From: Caldicellulosiruptor acetigenus
GTDB lineage: Bacteria > Bacillota > Thermoanaerobacteria > Caldicellulosiruptorales > Caldicellulosiruptoraceae
Length of the DNA stretch: 64,000 bases
Direction of reading: 5' to 3'
Assembly: GCF_026914305.1 (NCBI RefSeq)
Contig: NZ_CP113866.1
Span: forward strand, 2,484,001 to 2,548,000
A program made the translations under genes and the position numbers. Positions 1 through 9,562 of the stretch are shown here, one piece after another. Numbering within the stretch: position 1 is the first letter of the stretch; each line of letters starts with the position of its first letter. Below the pieces are notes generated by a model. The model searched no databases and was not told where the DNA came from. It saw only the letters and a list, made by a program, of their open reading frames with translations.

Positions 1-1538
1 TTCGTATTTTCAACTAAAATCTTAAGTCCTTTCATTGAGTCAAAAATTTGCTGGATCTCTTCTGATATCTGATTATTTTTATTCACTATTTCCAACAAAT
101 GAATTTGAACATTATCAGATTGATTCATTAAGTTCTTTACTCGTTGGTTAATATTATTCAGCTCTTCAGTTAACCTTTCAATAAAATTCATAACTTCCAC
201 TAAATAGCTACCAATTACAGAAGCTGATGATTTAACCTCTTTTGCTAATTTTCTTATTTCATAAGCAACAACTGAAAAACCTTTTCCATAATCTCCCGTC
301 CGTGCTGCCTCTATCTCTGCATTGAGAGCTAACAAATTTGTTTGAGAAGCAATATTTTCAATTTGTTTCCTGATCTTATTCATAAAATTCATTTTTTCAT
401 TAAGAAGATTTGCATTTTCATTATTTTTTTTAATTACAGTTCCAATATTAGTTAATTCAGACAAGAAATTCTTTATTGTTGTTTGGCTCTTTAAAGTAAA
501 ATCCAATACTTCTTTAGCATTTGAATTAATAGAATCTGCTTTTTCTAAAACATTTGTGTATTTTTTATCTATTTCCTCTATATTATTCCTGGTAGCTTTT
601 GTTTTTTCATTTTGTTTTATTATTCCATCAACAATATTGTACATACTGCTTGTAGCTTCATTAATTGCTTTAGTATTTTCTGAAATAGCTTGGCTTGTAT
701 CATTCATTACAAAATTTATTTGTCCGCTCATTTTTTTTATTTTTGAAATTATTTCTTTGAGACCTTTGACCATAAACATATAAGCCAAAGAAACTTCCTT
801 TATCTCATCATTTGAATTAACATTCAAAGTTATATTTCTCAAATCACCAGCAGCTATTTTATTTGCATATTCCACCATTTGAAGAATTGGTCTTGTAATG
901 TTAGTTGCTAATACGAAGCTACCACTCACAACTATAAAAATAATTAAAACAAGGGCAATACATATTCCCAAAACTGTGTTGTTCATTTCTCTATTTATCA
1001 TTACCTTAATGTTATAACCATATTGAATCTCATTTCTTATAAATTCTTGAATAAGCGACTCAAAATTAGTAGTATTCTCATATATAGTTTCTAACGCCTC
1101 ATTTAATTTCTCTGTAGGTGATTTATTTTTTATCATTTTTCCTATCTGTGCAGATTGCTCTGATAGAGTTTCAAGCATATTTAATAGTGAATCTATGGAG
1201 ACTATACTGTCTTCGTTTTTCAATTTTCTTTTAATATTTTCCAATCTGCTTTTTGCTTCACTTATAATTTGTGTTTGAGTCCCCTTTTCAAATTCAATTT
1301 TTCCAAAAACTATATCTCTCATAATATTGTCAAAATTTTCTTTGAACTTTCCTGCTATGCCGTTTATATCTGTTATGTTGGTAATAATGTTATTATATGA
1401 TTCAACATAAGAATAAAGCCGCCATAAAAAGTATATACTAACCATAATCGTAAACACCAATAATATGAGTACTACAAATATAATCTTTGTTCTAATCGAT
1501 AATCTTATCCTTTTTAAAAATTTAATATTTATTCTCAT
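1..1538 (-). CDS. Methyl-accepting chemotaxis protein (C-terminus cut by window edge)
   Basis: I translated this from the minus strand; it runs off the window at position 1, so the C-terminus is missing. The start is ATG at 1538, six bases after the stop of the sugar permease gene. Visible in order: a short basic N-terminus, a first membrane segment (about residues 18-38), an extracellular domain of roughly 150 residues, a second membrane segment, a HAMP region and a long signalling coiled coil carrying the conserved hairpin core ([14 protein letters not shown]). It is a transmembrane chemoreceptor that would relay ligand occupancy to CheA/CheW. It is the last gene of the YtfQRT-YjfF-type sugar operon, so a role in chemotaxis toward the transported sugar is a reasonable inference. 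Its ectodomain resembles that of the histidine kinase at 8069-9562. Confidence 0.93.
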   Translation of the reverse strand, partial: MRINIKFLKRIRLSIRTKIIFVVLILLVFTIMVSIYFLWRLYSYVESYNNIITNITDINGIAGKFKENFDNIMRDIVFGKIEFEKGTQTQIISEAKSRLENIKRKLKNEDSIVSIDSLLNMLETLSEQSAQIGKMIKNKSPTEKLNEALETIYENTTNFESLIQEFIRNEIQYGYNIKVMINREMNNTVLGICIALVLIIFIVVSGSFVLATNITRPILQMVEYANKIAAGDLRNITLNVNSNDEIKEVSLAYMFMVKGLKEIISKIKKMSGQINFVMNDTSQAISENTKAINEATSSMYNIVDGIIKQNEKTKATRNNIEEIDKKYTNVLEKADSINSNAKEVLDFTLKSQTTIKNFLSELTNIGTVIKKNNENANLLNEKMNFMNKIRKQIENIASQTNLLALNAEIEAARTGDYGKGFSVVAYEIRKLAKEVKSSASVIGSYLVEVMNFIERLTEELNNINQRVKNLMNQSDNVQIHLLEIVNKNNQISEEIQQIFDSMKGLKILVENT

Positions 1539-1544
1539 TTAACT

Positions 1545-2516
1545 TCATGCCACCCTATTATTATTTTTTGTTAATAGATTTTGAATAAAAATGAATATCG
1601 TCAACAAAATTCCGATAAAAATTTTTGTCCACCAAGAATTCAGGGTACCATCAAAACTAATAATACTTTGAATAGTCCCCAATATTAACACACCAAACAT
1701 TGCACCAACAACATTCCCTACACCGCCAGTAAGAAGTGTACCACCTATGACAGACGAAGCTATCGCATCCAATTCAACTCCTTGAGCATGGAGCGGATAC
1801 CCTGAAAGCATATACAAACTAAAAATTATTCCTGCAATTGCAGAATACAATCCATTCAATGTATAAACTAATATTTTTACCTTTGTTACTGGAATCCCCA
1901 TTAAAATAGCAGAATTTTCATTACCACCTATTGCATATAGATATCTCCCAAAACTTGTGTAGTTAGCAATATAATAAGAAATACACACTATAAAAAGAGC
2001 TATCAAAACGGTAGGACTTATAAATGCATTTGAAAATAATTTTATTCTTGCACCTGCTAAAGAAACGTAGAACTTGTTGGTAATATTTATTGTTTCTGTA
2101 CTTATAACTGCTGTCATTCCACGTGCGAAAAGCATTCCGGCAAATGTCACAATAAAGGGTTGGATTTTAAATATCTGAATTAATACACCCTGAACATAAC
2201 CTATTAAACTGCCTACAACTAACACAATAATCATCGTTATTATAGGGTTAAACTTGAGATTTTCTAATAAATATGCTGAAATCATACACACAAGAGCAAT
2301 AACAGCACCTACTGATATATCAATTCCACCTGTCAATATAACAAAAGTAATTCCAACCGCTGTTACAATTAAAAATGCATTGTCAATAAATAGGTTACAA
2401 AAAACCTGAGGTGATAAAAAGCCGGGGTATCTTATTGCACCAAAAAGATACAAAAGAATAAAAAGCGCTATAGTAATAACAACTGTAATATTCTTTTTAT
2501 TCACAATGTTATTCAT
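1545..2516 (-). CDS. yjfF: CUT2 sugar ABC transporter permease, YjfF-like
   Basis: Hydrophobic protein of about 323 residues with around nine to ten membrane segments and the RbsC-type family motif (LTGGIDISVGAVIAL). It is one of two membrane subunits of a ribose/galactofuranose-type importer. I prefer ATG at 2516, where a GGGAGG ribosome site lies upstream, over the longer reading frame that starts 24 bases earlier. It overlaps the stop of the preceding permease by eight bases, indicating translational coupling. In the E. coli ytfQRT-yjfF operon the order binding protein, ATPase, YtfT, YjfF is the same as here. The substrate is inferred as a furanose or pentose from that resemblance and is not proven by sequence. 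Confidence 0.85.
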   Translation of the reverse strand: MNNIVNKKNITVVITIALFILLYLFGAIRYPGFLSPQVFCNLFIDNAFLIVTAVGITFVILTGGIDISVGAVIALVCMISAYLLENLKFNPIITMIIVLVVGSLIGYVQGVLIQIFKIQPFIVTFAGMLFARGMTAVISTETINITNKFYVSLAGARIKLFSNAFISPTVLIALFIVCISYYIANYTSFGRYLYAIGGNENSAILMGIPVTKVKILVYTLNGLYSAIAGIIFSLYMLSGYPLHAQGVELDAIASSVIGGTLLTGGVGNVVGAMFGVLILGTIQSIISFDGTLNSWWTKIFIGILLTIFIFIQNLLTKNNNRVA

Positions 2517-3543
2517 TGGACAGTTGCCCTCCCTTCGCAAACAAAGAACGCATAAAATATCTTGTCTGTTCTGATTGAATTATACAAATAATTACAACCA
2601 CAATAGCTTTAACTACAGGTAAAACTTCTGGTGAAACACCTTTAGCATACATTGATGTAGTAATACTTTGGACAATCAATGCCCCCAACAAACTCCCTGC
2701 CAGAGAAAATTTTCCACCATTGAGAGAATTACCTCCCAATGCAACAGAAAGTATAGCATCCAGCTCAATATTTAGACCTGCGTTATTGCTGTCTGCACAC
2801 TTAATTATTGAACTAATTATCAAACCAGCTACACCAGCACAAAAACCCGAAATTATATAAACTGAGAGGATAATATTTTTTATATTTATACCAACAAACT
2901 TACTTGCCTTTGGATTTATACCTGTTGCTTGAAGAAATAATCCATAAGCAGTGTTCTTAAGAGTAATAGTTAAAATGAAAAATATTAGAAGTGCAAGAAA
3001 AATAGAGAATGGTAATCCTAATAAAAAACCATTTCCCAGATAACTATAAGGTTTATAGTAAACTGTTATTATTTGACCTTCAGTTATAAGCTGAGCAATT
3101 CCTCTTCCAGCCACTAACAAAATAAGCGTTGCTATAATCGGTTGAATGCCTAAGCGTGATACTAATAAACCATTCCAGAGTCCCATCAATGATGAAACTA
3201 GCAATGCAACCAAAACAGCAAACCAATAAGGATGTTGAGGAACACCAGATACATTTCCTCCTACTATTGAAGCTGCAACAGCACCTGAAATTGCTGCAAC
3301 TGAACCTACTGAAATATCAATCCCCTTAGTTGCAACAACTAATGTCATTCCCATTGAAATAATCATAAGTGAGGACGCCCTATTAATAATATCAATTATC
3401 ATTCCGTATAAATGACCTTCTTTTATTTCTATTTTTGTAAATCCATTAGTAAAAAGAACATTATAAATTGTAATTAAAATCAGTATGACAAGTGGCCAAA
3501 ACAATCTGTTCTGTGTAATTCTGCTAATGCTTTTATTCTGCAT
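2509..3543 (-). CDS. ytfT: CUT2 sugar ABC transporter permease, YtfT-like
   Basis: Membrane protein of about 344 residues with the BPD_transp_2 signature (ATKGIDISVGSVAAISGA) and a glycine-rich LGGNSLNGG segment near the C-terminus. It pairs with the downstream YjfF-like permease to form the channel of a sugar importer. I chose ATG at 3543 because an AGGAGGT site sits seven bases upstream; an upstream in-frame TTG would start inside that ribosome site. The ATPase gene ends at 3545, so the two genes are nearly contiguous. Assignment to YtfT rather than RbsC rests on operon order and on the strong YtfQ likeness of the binding protein. Confidence 0.85.
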   Translation of the reverse strand: MQNKSISRITQNRLFWPLVILILITIYNVLFTNGFTKIEIKEGHLYGMIIDIINRASSLMIISMGMTLVVATKGIDISVGSVAAISGAVAASIVGGNVSGVPQHPYWFAVLVALLVSSLMGLWNGLLVSRLGIQPIIATLILLVAGRGIAQLITEGQIITVYYKPYSYLGNGFLLGLPFSIFLALLIFFILTITLKNTAYGLFLQATGINPKASKFVGINIKNIILSVYIISGFCAGVAGLIISSIIKCADSNNAGLNIELDAILSVALGGNSLNGGKFSLAGSLLGALIVQSITTSMYAKGVSPEVLPVVKAIVVVIICIIQSEQTRYFMRSLFAKGGQLSNE

Positions 3544-3544
3544 A

Positions 3545-5044
3545 TCAATTACCTCCTGCAATCATCTGCATAACCTTGTTTTCATTTATATCATCATCTA
3601 TTAGTTCACCTATTTTTCTTTTGTCTTTAAAAACTGCTAATCGAACAGCACATCTTACAACCTCTTCTAATTCACTTGAAATAAAAATAATAGAAATTCC
3701 TTTTTTTGCAAGTTCAAACATAATCCTTTGAATTTCTGTTTTTGCTTCGACATCTATACCCTTTGTTGGTTCATCTAAAATTAAAAGTTGTGGGTCTGTC
3801 GCTAACCAACGTGCAACAATTACTTTTTGCTGGTTTCCTCCACTCAAATTTTTTATTAATTGTTCAGGGGAAGGAGTTTTAATGTTCAATAAATCAATAT
3901 ATCTTTTTGTTATTTCTTCCTGAACATTTTTTGGTATATATTTAAAAATACCCCTTTTAGCTTGTAGCGCAATAATTATATTTTCACGAACACTCAGTTC
4001 ATCAAAAATTCCTTCATATTTTCTATCTTCGGGGCACAAAGCTATCCCTCTTTTTATCGCCGTTAAAGGACTCTTTATCTTTACCTCTCTACCGTTTACT
4101 CTAATATTGCCTTCATCCGGACTTTCAAGTCCAAATAGTAAATGTGCAGTTTCTGTCCTACCAGAACCGAGAAGACCAGCAAAACCTACGATCTCTCCTT
4201 TCTTAATTTTAAGATTCAAAGAATCTATATAGTTTCTCTTTTTTATATTTTCTGCTTCAACAATAACCTCACTTTTAACATCAACCATCAATGAACGCTT
4301 ATCGATTGTTTCTAACTCTTTTAGCTCCCTTCCTATCATTTTTTCAATTAATTGAACCTTAGGTAGTTCTTCTGTTTTAAATTCTCCTATCAACTCCCCA
4401 TTTCTTAATACTGTTATTTTATCAGAAATTTCATAAACTTCATCTAAAAAATGAGTGATGTATATTATGCCTATACCTTTTTCTTTTAGCGTTTTTAAAA
4501 CATTAAACAAATTTTTAACTTCCCATTTTTCTAAGCTCGATGTAGGCTCATCTAAAATTAAAACCTTAGATGACATACTCAATGCTCTTGCAATAGCTAC
4601 CATTTGATGTACAGCAACAGAGTATTCACTTAAATTCCTCTTCACATCTATGTCAAGTCCAATTTCACCTAATATTTTCTTAGCTTCCCTATAAATTTCA
4701 ACCCATTTTATTTTTTTACTCCCTTTTATTTTCTGACCTATGAATATATTCTCAGCAACAGATAAATTAGGACACAACGACGTTTCCTGATAAACTGTAC
4801 TAATGCCTAACTGCTGAGCATGTGCTGCATTTCTGGGATATATTTTTTGCCCTTCTAAAATTATTTCTCCTTCATCCATTCGTTCAACTCCAGTTAATAT
4901 TTTTATAAGAGTTGATTTTCCTGCACCATTTTGTCCCATTAAGGCGTGAATTTCCCCTTTATTCAAATTAAAATTTACTCCTTTCAATGCAACAACGCCT
5001 GGAAATTTTTTATGGATGTTTTTCATTGCTAGTAAAGTCGCCAT
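3545..5044 (-). CDS. ytfR: Sugar ABC transporter ATP-binding protein with two ATPase domains, YtfR/RbsA-like
   Basis: A 499-residue duplicated ATPase typical of CUT2 importers. The first domain has Walker A (GQNGAGKST), a weak signature region around residues 135-140 and Walker B (VLILDEPTSSLE). The second has a degenerate P-loop region (GLLGSGRTE), a clear signature (NLSGGNQQK) and Walker B (LLILDEPTKGID). It energises sugar uptake at the inner face of the membrane. The open frame extends upstream to 5224, but that part does not look like protein and overlaps the binding-protein gene. ATG at 5044 has a GGGAGG site eight bases upstream and gives the usual family length. A strong hairpin lies in the gap to the upstream ytfQ-like gene. 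Confidence 0.9.
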   Translation of the reverse strand: MATLLAMKNIHKKFPGVVALKGVNFNLNKGEIHALMGQNGAGKSTLIKILTGVERMDEGEIILEGQKIYPRNAAHAQQLGISTVYQETSLCPNLSVAENIFIGQKIKGSKKIKWVEIYREAKKILGEIGLDIDVKRNLSEYSVAVHQMVAIARALSMSSKVLILDEPTSSLEKWEVKNLFNVLKTLKEKGIGIIYITHFLDEVYEISDKITVLRNGELIGEFKTEELPKVQLIEKMIGRELKELETIDKRSLMVDVKSEVIVEAENIKKRNYIDSLNLKIKKGEIVGFAGLLGSGRTETAHLLFGLESPDEGNIRVNGREVKIKSPLTAIKRGIALCPEDRKYEGIFDELSVRENIIIALQAKRGIFKYIPKNVQEEITKRYIDLLNIKTPSPEQLIKNLSGGNQQKVIVARWLATDPQLLILDEPTKGIDVEAKTEIQRIMFELAKKGISIIFISSELEEVVRCAVRLAVFKDKRKIGELIDDDINENKVMQMIAGGN

Positions 5045-5098
5045 ATCAAAAATCCTCCCTTTTAAATTTGAAACTTCCCAACTACCGTCTATAATTTT

Positions 5099-5132
5099 GT
5101 TGGCTGCAAACTTATTAAAGTTTGCAGCCAAC
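5099..5132 (-). promoter_or_regulatory. Strong intercistronic hairpin between ytfQ-like and ytfR-like genes
   Basis: A perfect 15-bp inverted repeat (GTTGGCTGCAAACTT and its complement) encloses a four-base loop. On the minus strand it is followed by AACAAAATTATAG, not by a run of U, so it does not look like an intrinsic terminator. Such hairpins behind binding-protein genes often stabilise the upstream mRNA segment, so that more binding protein than transporter is made. That role is inferred here. Confidence 0.8.
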
Positions 5133-5157
5133 TTTATCAAATCCCCTTTCTTTATAG

Positions 5158-6150
5158 CTAATACTGACGAGTTGGTAAAACTTTCTTTGCAACTTCCGCT
5201 GGAAATACACCTTCGTTCGGGCATATCTTTCTTGGTACTTTTTTACCACTCATTAGATCTTTCACAGTTTTCATCAATAACGGACCAAGCAGTGGAGTAC
5301 ATTCTACAGTACAATTTAACTTACCTGCTATCATAGCTTCAAATGCTCCTTTAACTGCATCTATTGAAACGATAATAATATCTTTCCCTGGTCTCAAACC
5401 AGCTTCTTCTATCGCTTGAATTGCGCCTAAAGCCATATCATCATTATGAGCAAATAACACATTTATTTTTTTCTTCAAGTCCGTTTTTAACCATGCTTCC
5501 ATCACTTCTTTACCTTTTGCCCTTGTAAAATCTCCACTTTGTGAAACTATGATTTTGAAATTAGGATATTTTTTAATTACATCTCTAAAACCTTTTGCTC
5601 TATCATTTGCAGGTGCACTTCCAACCGTTCCAACTAATTCTGCAATATTAACTGTTCCTTTCCATTTTAGTTTATTTGTCATGTAATCAACTAACCATCT
5701 TGCAGCTTTTCTTCCTTCTTCAACAAAGTCATCTCCAATCCAACAAACGTATAAATTAGGATCACTTACCTTTACAGTCCTATCAACTAATATGACTGGT
5801 ATTCCTGCATCTTTGGCTTCTTTTAAAACCGTATCCCAACCTGTCTCAACTACTGGTGAAAAAGCTATTACATCCACTCTCTGAGCAATAAAAGATCTTA
5901 TTGCTTTAATTTGGTTTTCCTGTTTTTGCTGGCAATCTACAAATTTAAGAATTATACCTTCTTTTGCCGCTGCTTCTTTTATTGACTTAGTATTAGCCGT
6001 CCTCCATTCACTTTCCGCTCCAATCTGCGCAAATCCTAACACAATTTTCTTTTTAGTTGATGTAGACTTAGATGAAAATGCAAACAAAGGAATAGAAAAT
6101 AACAATGCGAATACCATAATGATTGCAATAAATTTTTTCATGCTTTTCAT
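5158..6150 (-). CDS. ytfQ: Sugar-binding protein of CUT2 ABC transporter, YtfQ-like
   Basis: A 330-residue periplasmic-binding protein (Peripla_BP_4 fold) with a signal sequence at residues 1-28. Several stretches closely match the E. coli galactofuranose-binding protein YtfQ: QQKQENQIKAIRSF, PVVETGWD, SQSGDFTRAKGKEVME, HNDDMALGAIQAIEEAGL and PGKDI. It captures the sugar outside the membrane. The start at 6150 has GAGGAGGT upstream. The signal sequence has no lipobox cysteine (it reads LFAFSSKS), which is odd for a Gram-positive binding protein that must stay at the cell surface. It heads the operon of ATPase, two permeases and a chemoreceptor, and faces the YesMN-type regulators that probably control it. 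Confidence 0.9.
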   Translation of the reverse strand: MKSMKKFIAIIMVFALLFSIPLFAFSSKSTSTKKKIVLGFAQIGAESEWRTANTKSIKEAAAKEGIILKFVDCQQKQENQIKAIRSFIAQRVDVIAFSPVVETGWDTVLKEAKDAGIPVILVDRTVKVSDPNLYVCWIGDDFVEEGRKAARWLVDYMTNKLKWKGTVNIAELVGTVGSAPANDRAKGFRDVIKKYPNFKIIVSQSGDFTRAKGKEVMEAWLKTDLKKKINVLFAHNDDMALGAIQAIEEAGLRPGKDIIIVSIDAVKGAFEAMIAGKLNCTVECTPLLGPLLMKTVKDLMSGKKVPRKICPNEGVFPAEVAKKVLPTRQY

Positions 6151-6191
6151 TAATAAAACCTCCTCACCTTTTATAAATTTTTGACACTTTT

Positions 6192-6220
6192 ATTTTATAT
6201 AGTTGATTTGCACTATTCAA
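6192..6220 (-). promoter_or_regulatory. Predicted promoter of the sugar ABC operon
   Basis: On the minus strand TTGAAT (6215-6220) and TAAAAT (6192-6197) are separated by exactly 17 bases, placing a transcript start near 6185, about 35 bases before the ytfQ-like ATG. The surrounding divergent gap (6151-6458) is very AT-rich and holds no gene; it should also contain the response-regulator binding site, which I could not define. Confidence 0.45.
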
Positions 6221-6388
6221 TTAAATATTTTTTTATTTTGTTTAGATAATTTTTGAAATGATTAATTATTTTTTACGAGAATTATAAAAATTTTTGAATA
6301 TACTTTGAGTATGAAGTTTATTTTTGCTATTTAATTATTGCTACTTGACAAATTATATCTCAATCTTTTATCTGCAGCTAATATACTA

Positions 6389-6418
6389 TTGACATATATG
6401 ATGCTTTTGTGAAAATAT
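6389..6418 (+). promoter_or_regulatory. Predicted promoter of the two-component regulator genes
   Basis: TTGACA at 6389-6394 is followed 18 bases later by AAATAT (6413-6418), predicting a start near 6425 and a leader of about 34 bases with a GAGGTGG ribosome site. A second TTGACA at 6345-6350 with TTATCT 17 bases downstream is an alternative. Confidence 0.4.
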
Positions 6419-6458
6419 ATAGTTAAAAAATGAACTGCGTTTAACGAGGTGGAATAAA

Positions 6459-8072
6459 ATGTTAAAGATTTTCATAGTAGAAGACGAGACACCAGTGAGA
6501 GAAAGAATAAGAGATATTATCAACAATTTTCAAGAAGAATTTATATATTGCGGTGAGGCAAGTGACGGTGAATTAGCATATCCAATTATCTGCGAAATTA
6601 AGCCAGATATTGTTATAACTGATATAAAGATGCCTCTTGTTGACGGACTTGAACTTTCAAAATTAATAAAGCAAAGTATGCCATGGATAAAAATTATTAT
6701 AATAAGCGCATATGAAGACTTTGAATATGCAAAAGAAGCTCTTTCAATCGGTGTAGAAGAATATTTGATAAAGCCATTGACATCACATGAGATTATTAGT
6801 ACGCTTTGGAAGGTTAAAGAGAAAATAGAAAATGAAAGACGTCTGACTATTAATTTGCATTATTTAGAAAAAGAATTGAATGAAAATAAAAATGTACTTG
6901 AGAAAAGGTTTTTTAATAAGTTACTTATGGGTTCCTTTAAAACAAGTGATTTGCTTATTGAAGCTTCAAATTTAAACTTCAACATAGTAGCAAAATATTA
7001 TGGAATTATTTCAATGGAATACTATCCTCAAAAACCTGAATATGACACATATGATGAATTTTTGAAGTTACAAGAGATGATAAATCGTTTACTGGAGCTA
7101 AATAATGAAAATGTTTTAACATATAAAAAATCAGAGTCTGAAATCATAATTATTCTTAAAAGCAATGACAAAAAGGTATTAGAAGAAAAACTATATTCTT
7201 TAGCTGAAACATTACAATATGAAATAGAAAGATCTACTATTTATAAAACTTACATAGGAATAAGTTCTATTTGTGAAAGGCTATCTGAAATCCCTGAGGC
7301 CTACAAAGAATCACAAAAATCCAAAAGCATTTCTTTAATCTTCCCGGACATAAAAATAAAAGATTCTTGTGATTCAAATTCACTTTTTGAATCTCACGAA
7401 GATATAGAAAAAATTCATAATATTGAAATTGACGCATTAATAAAATTCAACGACCTCTCAAAATTGAATGAAATTGTTGACGAAATAACTAAATTATATG
7501 TTGAGTTTAAAAGCAAATCATTTTTATTAGTTTATTATCTTTATTTAAAGGTTGCAATTAAGTGCTTCAATATTCTGTCTGAATATAGTTCTGAGGTAAG
7601 AATAATAAATAAAATAATTAATCATCTGTTTTCTGTTTCAGATGCAACAACTGATCGATTTAGAATAATAATTAAGGAATTATTGGAAACAACTATAAAT
7701 GCAAAACTACAGTTATTTACCAAAAAATATGACTCCACAATTAAAAAAGTAAAGGAAATAATAGAAAAGGAATACAACAATCCATCCTTGAGTTTAAGCA
7801 CAGTAGCAGAGAAAGTAAATATGAGCATGAGCCATTTGAGTTTTATATTTAAACAAGAAACTGGTCAAACTTTCATAGAATATCTTACGAATATTCGATT
7901 AAATAAAGCAAAAGAACTACTAATCTCATCCTCTCTAAAAGTTACCGAAATCGCTACAATGGTTGGATATAATGAACCTCATTATTTTAGTTATCTTTTC
8001 AAAAGAAAAACTGGTCTTTCCCCCCAAGAATTTAGAAATAAAAACAGTGTGGGAGGTATCCATGAAGAATGA
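6459..8072 (+). CDS. YesN-type response regulator with AraC DNA-binding domain
   Basis: A 537-residue two-component response regulator. The receiver domain (about 1-120) has the acidic pocket E8/D9, the phosphorylation site D55 (VITDIKMP) and the conserved lysine (LIKPLT). A middle region of about 300 residues links it to a C-terminal AraC/XylS double helix-turn-helix (about 430-530; SLSTVAEKVNMSMSHLSFIF and TEIATMVGYNEPHYFSYLFK). It would be phosphorylated by the kinase encoded immediately downstream, with which it overlaps by four bases, and would activate sugar-uptake genes. The divergent ABC operon is the obvious target. Homologous pairs (YesN/YesM) control carbohydrate transporters in Firmicutes; the specific signal is not known. 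Confidence 0.92.
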   Translation: MLKIFIVEDETPVRERIRDIINNFQEEFIYCGEASDGELAYPIICEIKPDIVITDIKMPLVDGLELSKLIKQSMPWIKIIIISAYEDFEYAKEALSIGVEEYLIKPLTSHEIISTLWKVKEKIENERRLTINLHYLEKELNENKNVLEKRFFNKLLMGSFKTSDLLIEASNLNFNIVAKYYGIISMEYYPQKPEYDTYDEFLKLQEMINRLLELNNENVLTYKKSESEIIIILKSNDKKVLEEKLYSLAETLQYEIERSTIYKTYIGISSICERLSEIPEAYKESQKSKSISLIFPDIKIKDSCDSNSLFESHEDIEKIHNIEIDALIKFNDLSKLNEIVDEITKLYVEFKSKSFLLVYYLYLKVAIKCFNILSEYSSEVRIINKIINHLFSVSDATTDRFRIIIKELLETTINAKLQLFTKKYDSTIKKVKEIIEKEYNNPSLSLSTVAEKVNMSMSHLSFIFKQETGQTFIEYLTNIRLNKAKELLISSSLKVTEIATMVGYNEPHYFSYLFKRKTGLSPQEFRNKNSVGGIHEE

Positions 8073-9562
8073 TAAAAAATTTTATAAGTAATCTCTGTAG
8101 GCTTTTACAGTTACCGTTTGCTTACTTAACTAACAAGGTTTCTATTAATATAAAGTTGACTATTTCTTTTATTCTCATAATACTCCTTTCAACAATTCTA
8201 AATTTGATATTAGTGATCAACTTTTTATCGTACAGTGATAAATATAACCAAGTAGTTACTAACATAACATTAGCTAATAGCATGAATAAAATTGCTTCAG
8301 AAAAAATTTGCTCAGAACTGTGGTTTATTGTAGCAGGAAGAAAAAATTTTAAAGACGGAGAACAATATAAATATCTGAACTTATTAGAGAATAAAATATA
8401 TCAATTAAAAGTTTTAGACCCTTCAGAAGAAAGTACAATTAGGTTAGATATTTTGTCGAGAACAATTGATACATTTAAAAAATACATAGATGAATTAGGA
8501 ATAAAAATAAGTAAAAAATCTAAATACGAAGAAAATGTTAAACTCTGGAATACTATTTGTGAAATTGCTTCTTTAATCGAAGAAAATATTTATGAATACA
8601 AAATATTTGAGACCAACAGAATTGCTCAAATATATAATGAAACGCAGTTAAGCTTTAAAAAATGGTTTGTTAAATACACATTCTTAATGCTGTGTATTAT
8701 TTTCTTCTGCTTTATAAATGCTTTGATAATATCTCAAAGTATCTCAAGACCTATAAAACTTCTTTATAAAAATACTTCCTTGATTGCTGAGAAACATTTA
8801 AAATTGCCGAAAGAAGATATAACCAATGAAATAAAAGGTTTAAAAAATAACTTTGAAATATTAATCAATGAATTAGAAAAGTTAATTCAAAAGAGTATGG
8901 AAGATCATGAAAAAGCAAAAAAAGCAGAATTAAAAGCCCTCCAGGAACAAATTAACCCTCATTTTTTATATAATACGTTGGATACTATAATTGGAATGAT
9001 AGAAAAAAATGATAACGCTTCCGCTATTAAAATGGTTAAAGACCTTTCCCAATTCTACAGAATCTCATTGAGCAAAGGAAAAGTGTGGGTAAAAGTAAAA
9101 GAAGAAATTTCTCACATTGAATATTATCTACGCATTCAAAAAATTAGATATTCTGACATCTTAGAGTATGAAATTGTGATTGATGATAGAATATTAGATG
9201 CACAAATATTAAAGTTCGTTTTGCAACCAATTGTAGAAAATGCCATCTATCATGGAATAAAACCAAAAAGACAAAAAGGAAAAATTACTATCAAAGGTAT
9301 GTTAGTAGACAATACTATGTTGTTTGAAATCACAGACAATGGTGTGGGCATACCTCCTGATAAGTTAAATTCCTTGAAAAACATTTTATACAATGGTGAT
9401 GAAAATAATAACTTCCAAGAAATTAGTTTTGGACTTCTCAATGTACATCAACGAATAAAAATATATTATGGTAAAGATTATGGACTTGAAATAGAAAGCT
9501 CTCCTTTAGTTGGCACAACAGTTAAGCTGAAAGTTCCTTTTTTCAAAACTAATAATTCTTAA
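8069..9562 (+). CDS. YesM-type sensor histidine kinase
   Basis: A 497-residue membrane sensor. Order: membrane segment (about 25-50), extracellular domain of about 150 residues, second membrane segment (about 205-225), HAMP region, then a His_kinase domain with the phospho-acceptor H298 (QINPHFLYNTLD) and a HATPase domain (N box VENAIYHG, G1 box TDNGVGIP). It starts with ATGA overlapping the response-regulator stop. The ectodomain begins with a Y-N-x-x-x-T-N-I-T-x-x-N pattern also seen in the chemoreceptor at 1-1538. It probably senses sugar directly or through the YtfQ-like binding protein. Its 3' end overlaps the convergent lipoprotein gene by 14 bases. Confidence 0.92.
   Translation: MIKNFISNLCRLLQLPFAYLTNKVSINIKLTISFILIILLSTILNLILVINFLSYSDKYNQVVTNITLANSMNKIASEKICSELWFIVAGRKNFKDGEQYKYLNLLENKIYQLKVLDPSEESTIRLDILSRTIDTFKKYIDELGIKISKKSKYEENVKLWNTICEIASLIEENIYEYKIFETNRIAQIYNETQLSFKKWFVKYTFLMLCIIFFCFINALIISQSISRPIKLLYKNTSLIAEKHLKLPKEDITNEIKGLKNNFEILINELEKLIQKSMEDHEKAKKAELKALQEQINPHFLYNTLDTIIGMIEKNDNASAIKMVKDLSQFYRISLSKGKVWVKVKEEISHIEYYLRIQKIRYSDILEYEIVIDDRILDAQILKFVLQPIVENAIYHGIKPKRQKGKITIKGMLVDNTMLFEITDNGVGIPPDKLNSLKNILYNGDENNNFQEISFGLLNVHQRIKIYYGKDYGLEIESSPLVGTTVKLKVPFFKTNNS

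Noticed and set aside
5045-5224. N-terminal 60 codons of the longer ABC ATPase reading frame
   Set aside because: They overlap the binding-protein gene, cross the intercistronic hairpin and do not resemble the family; ATG at 5044 has the ribosome site.
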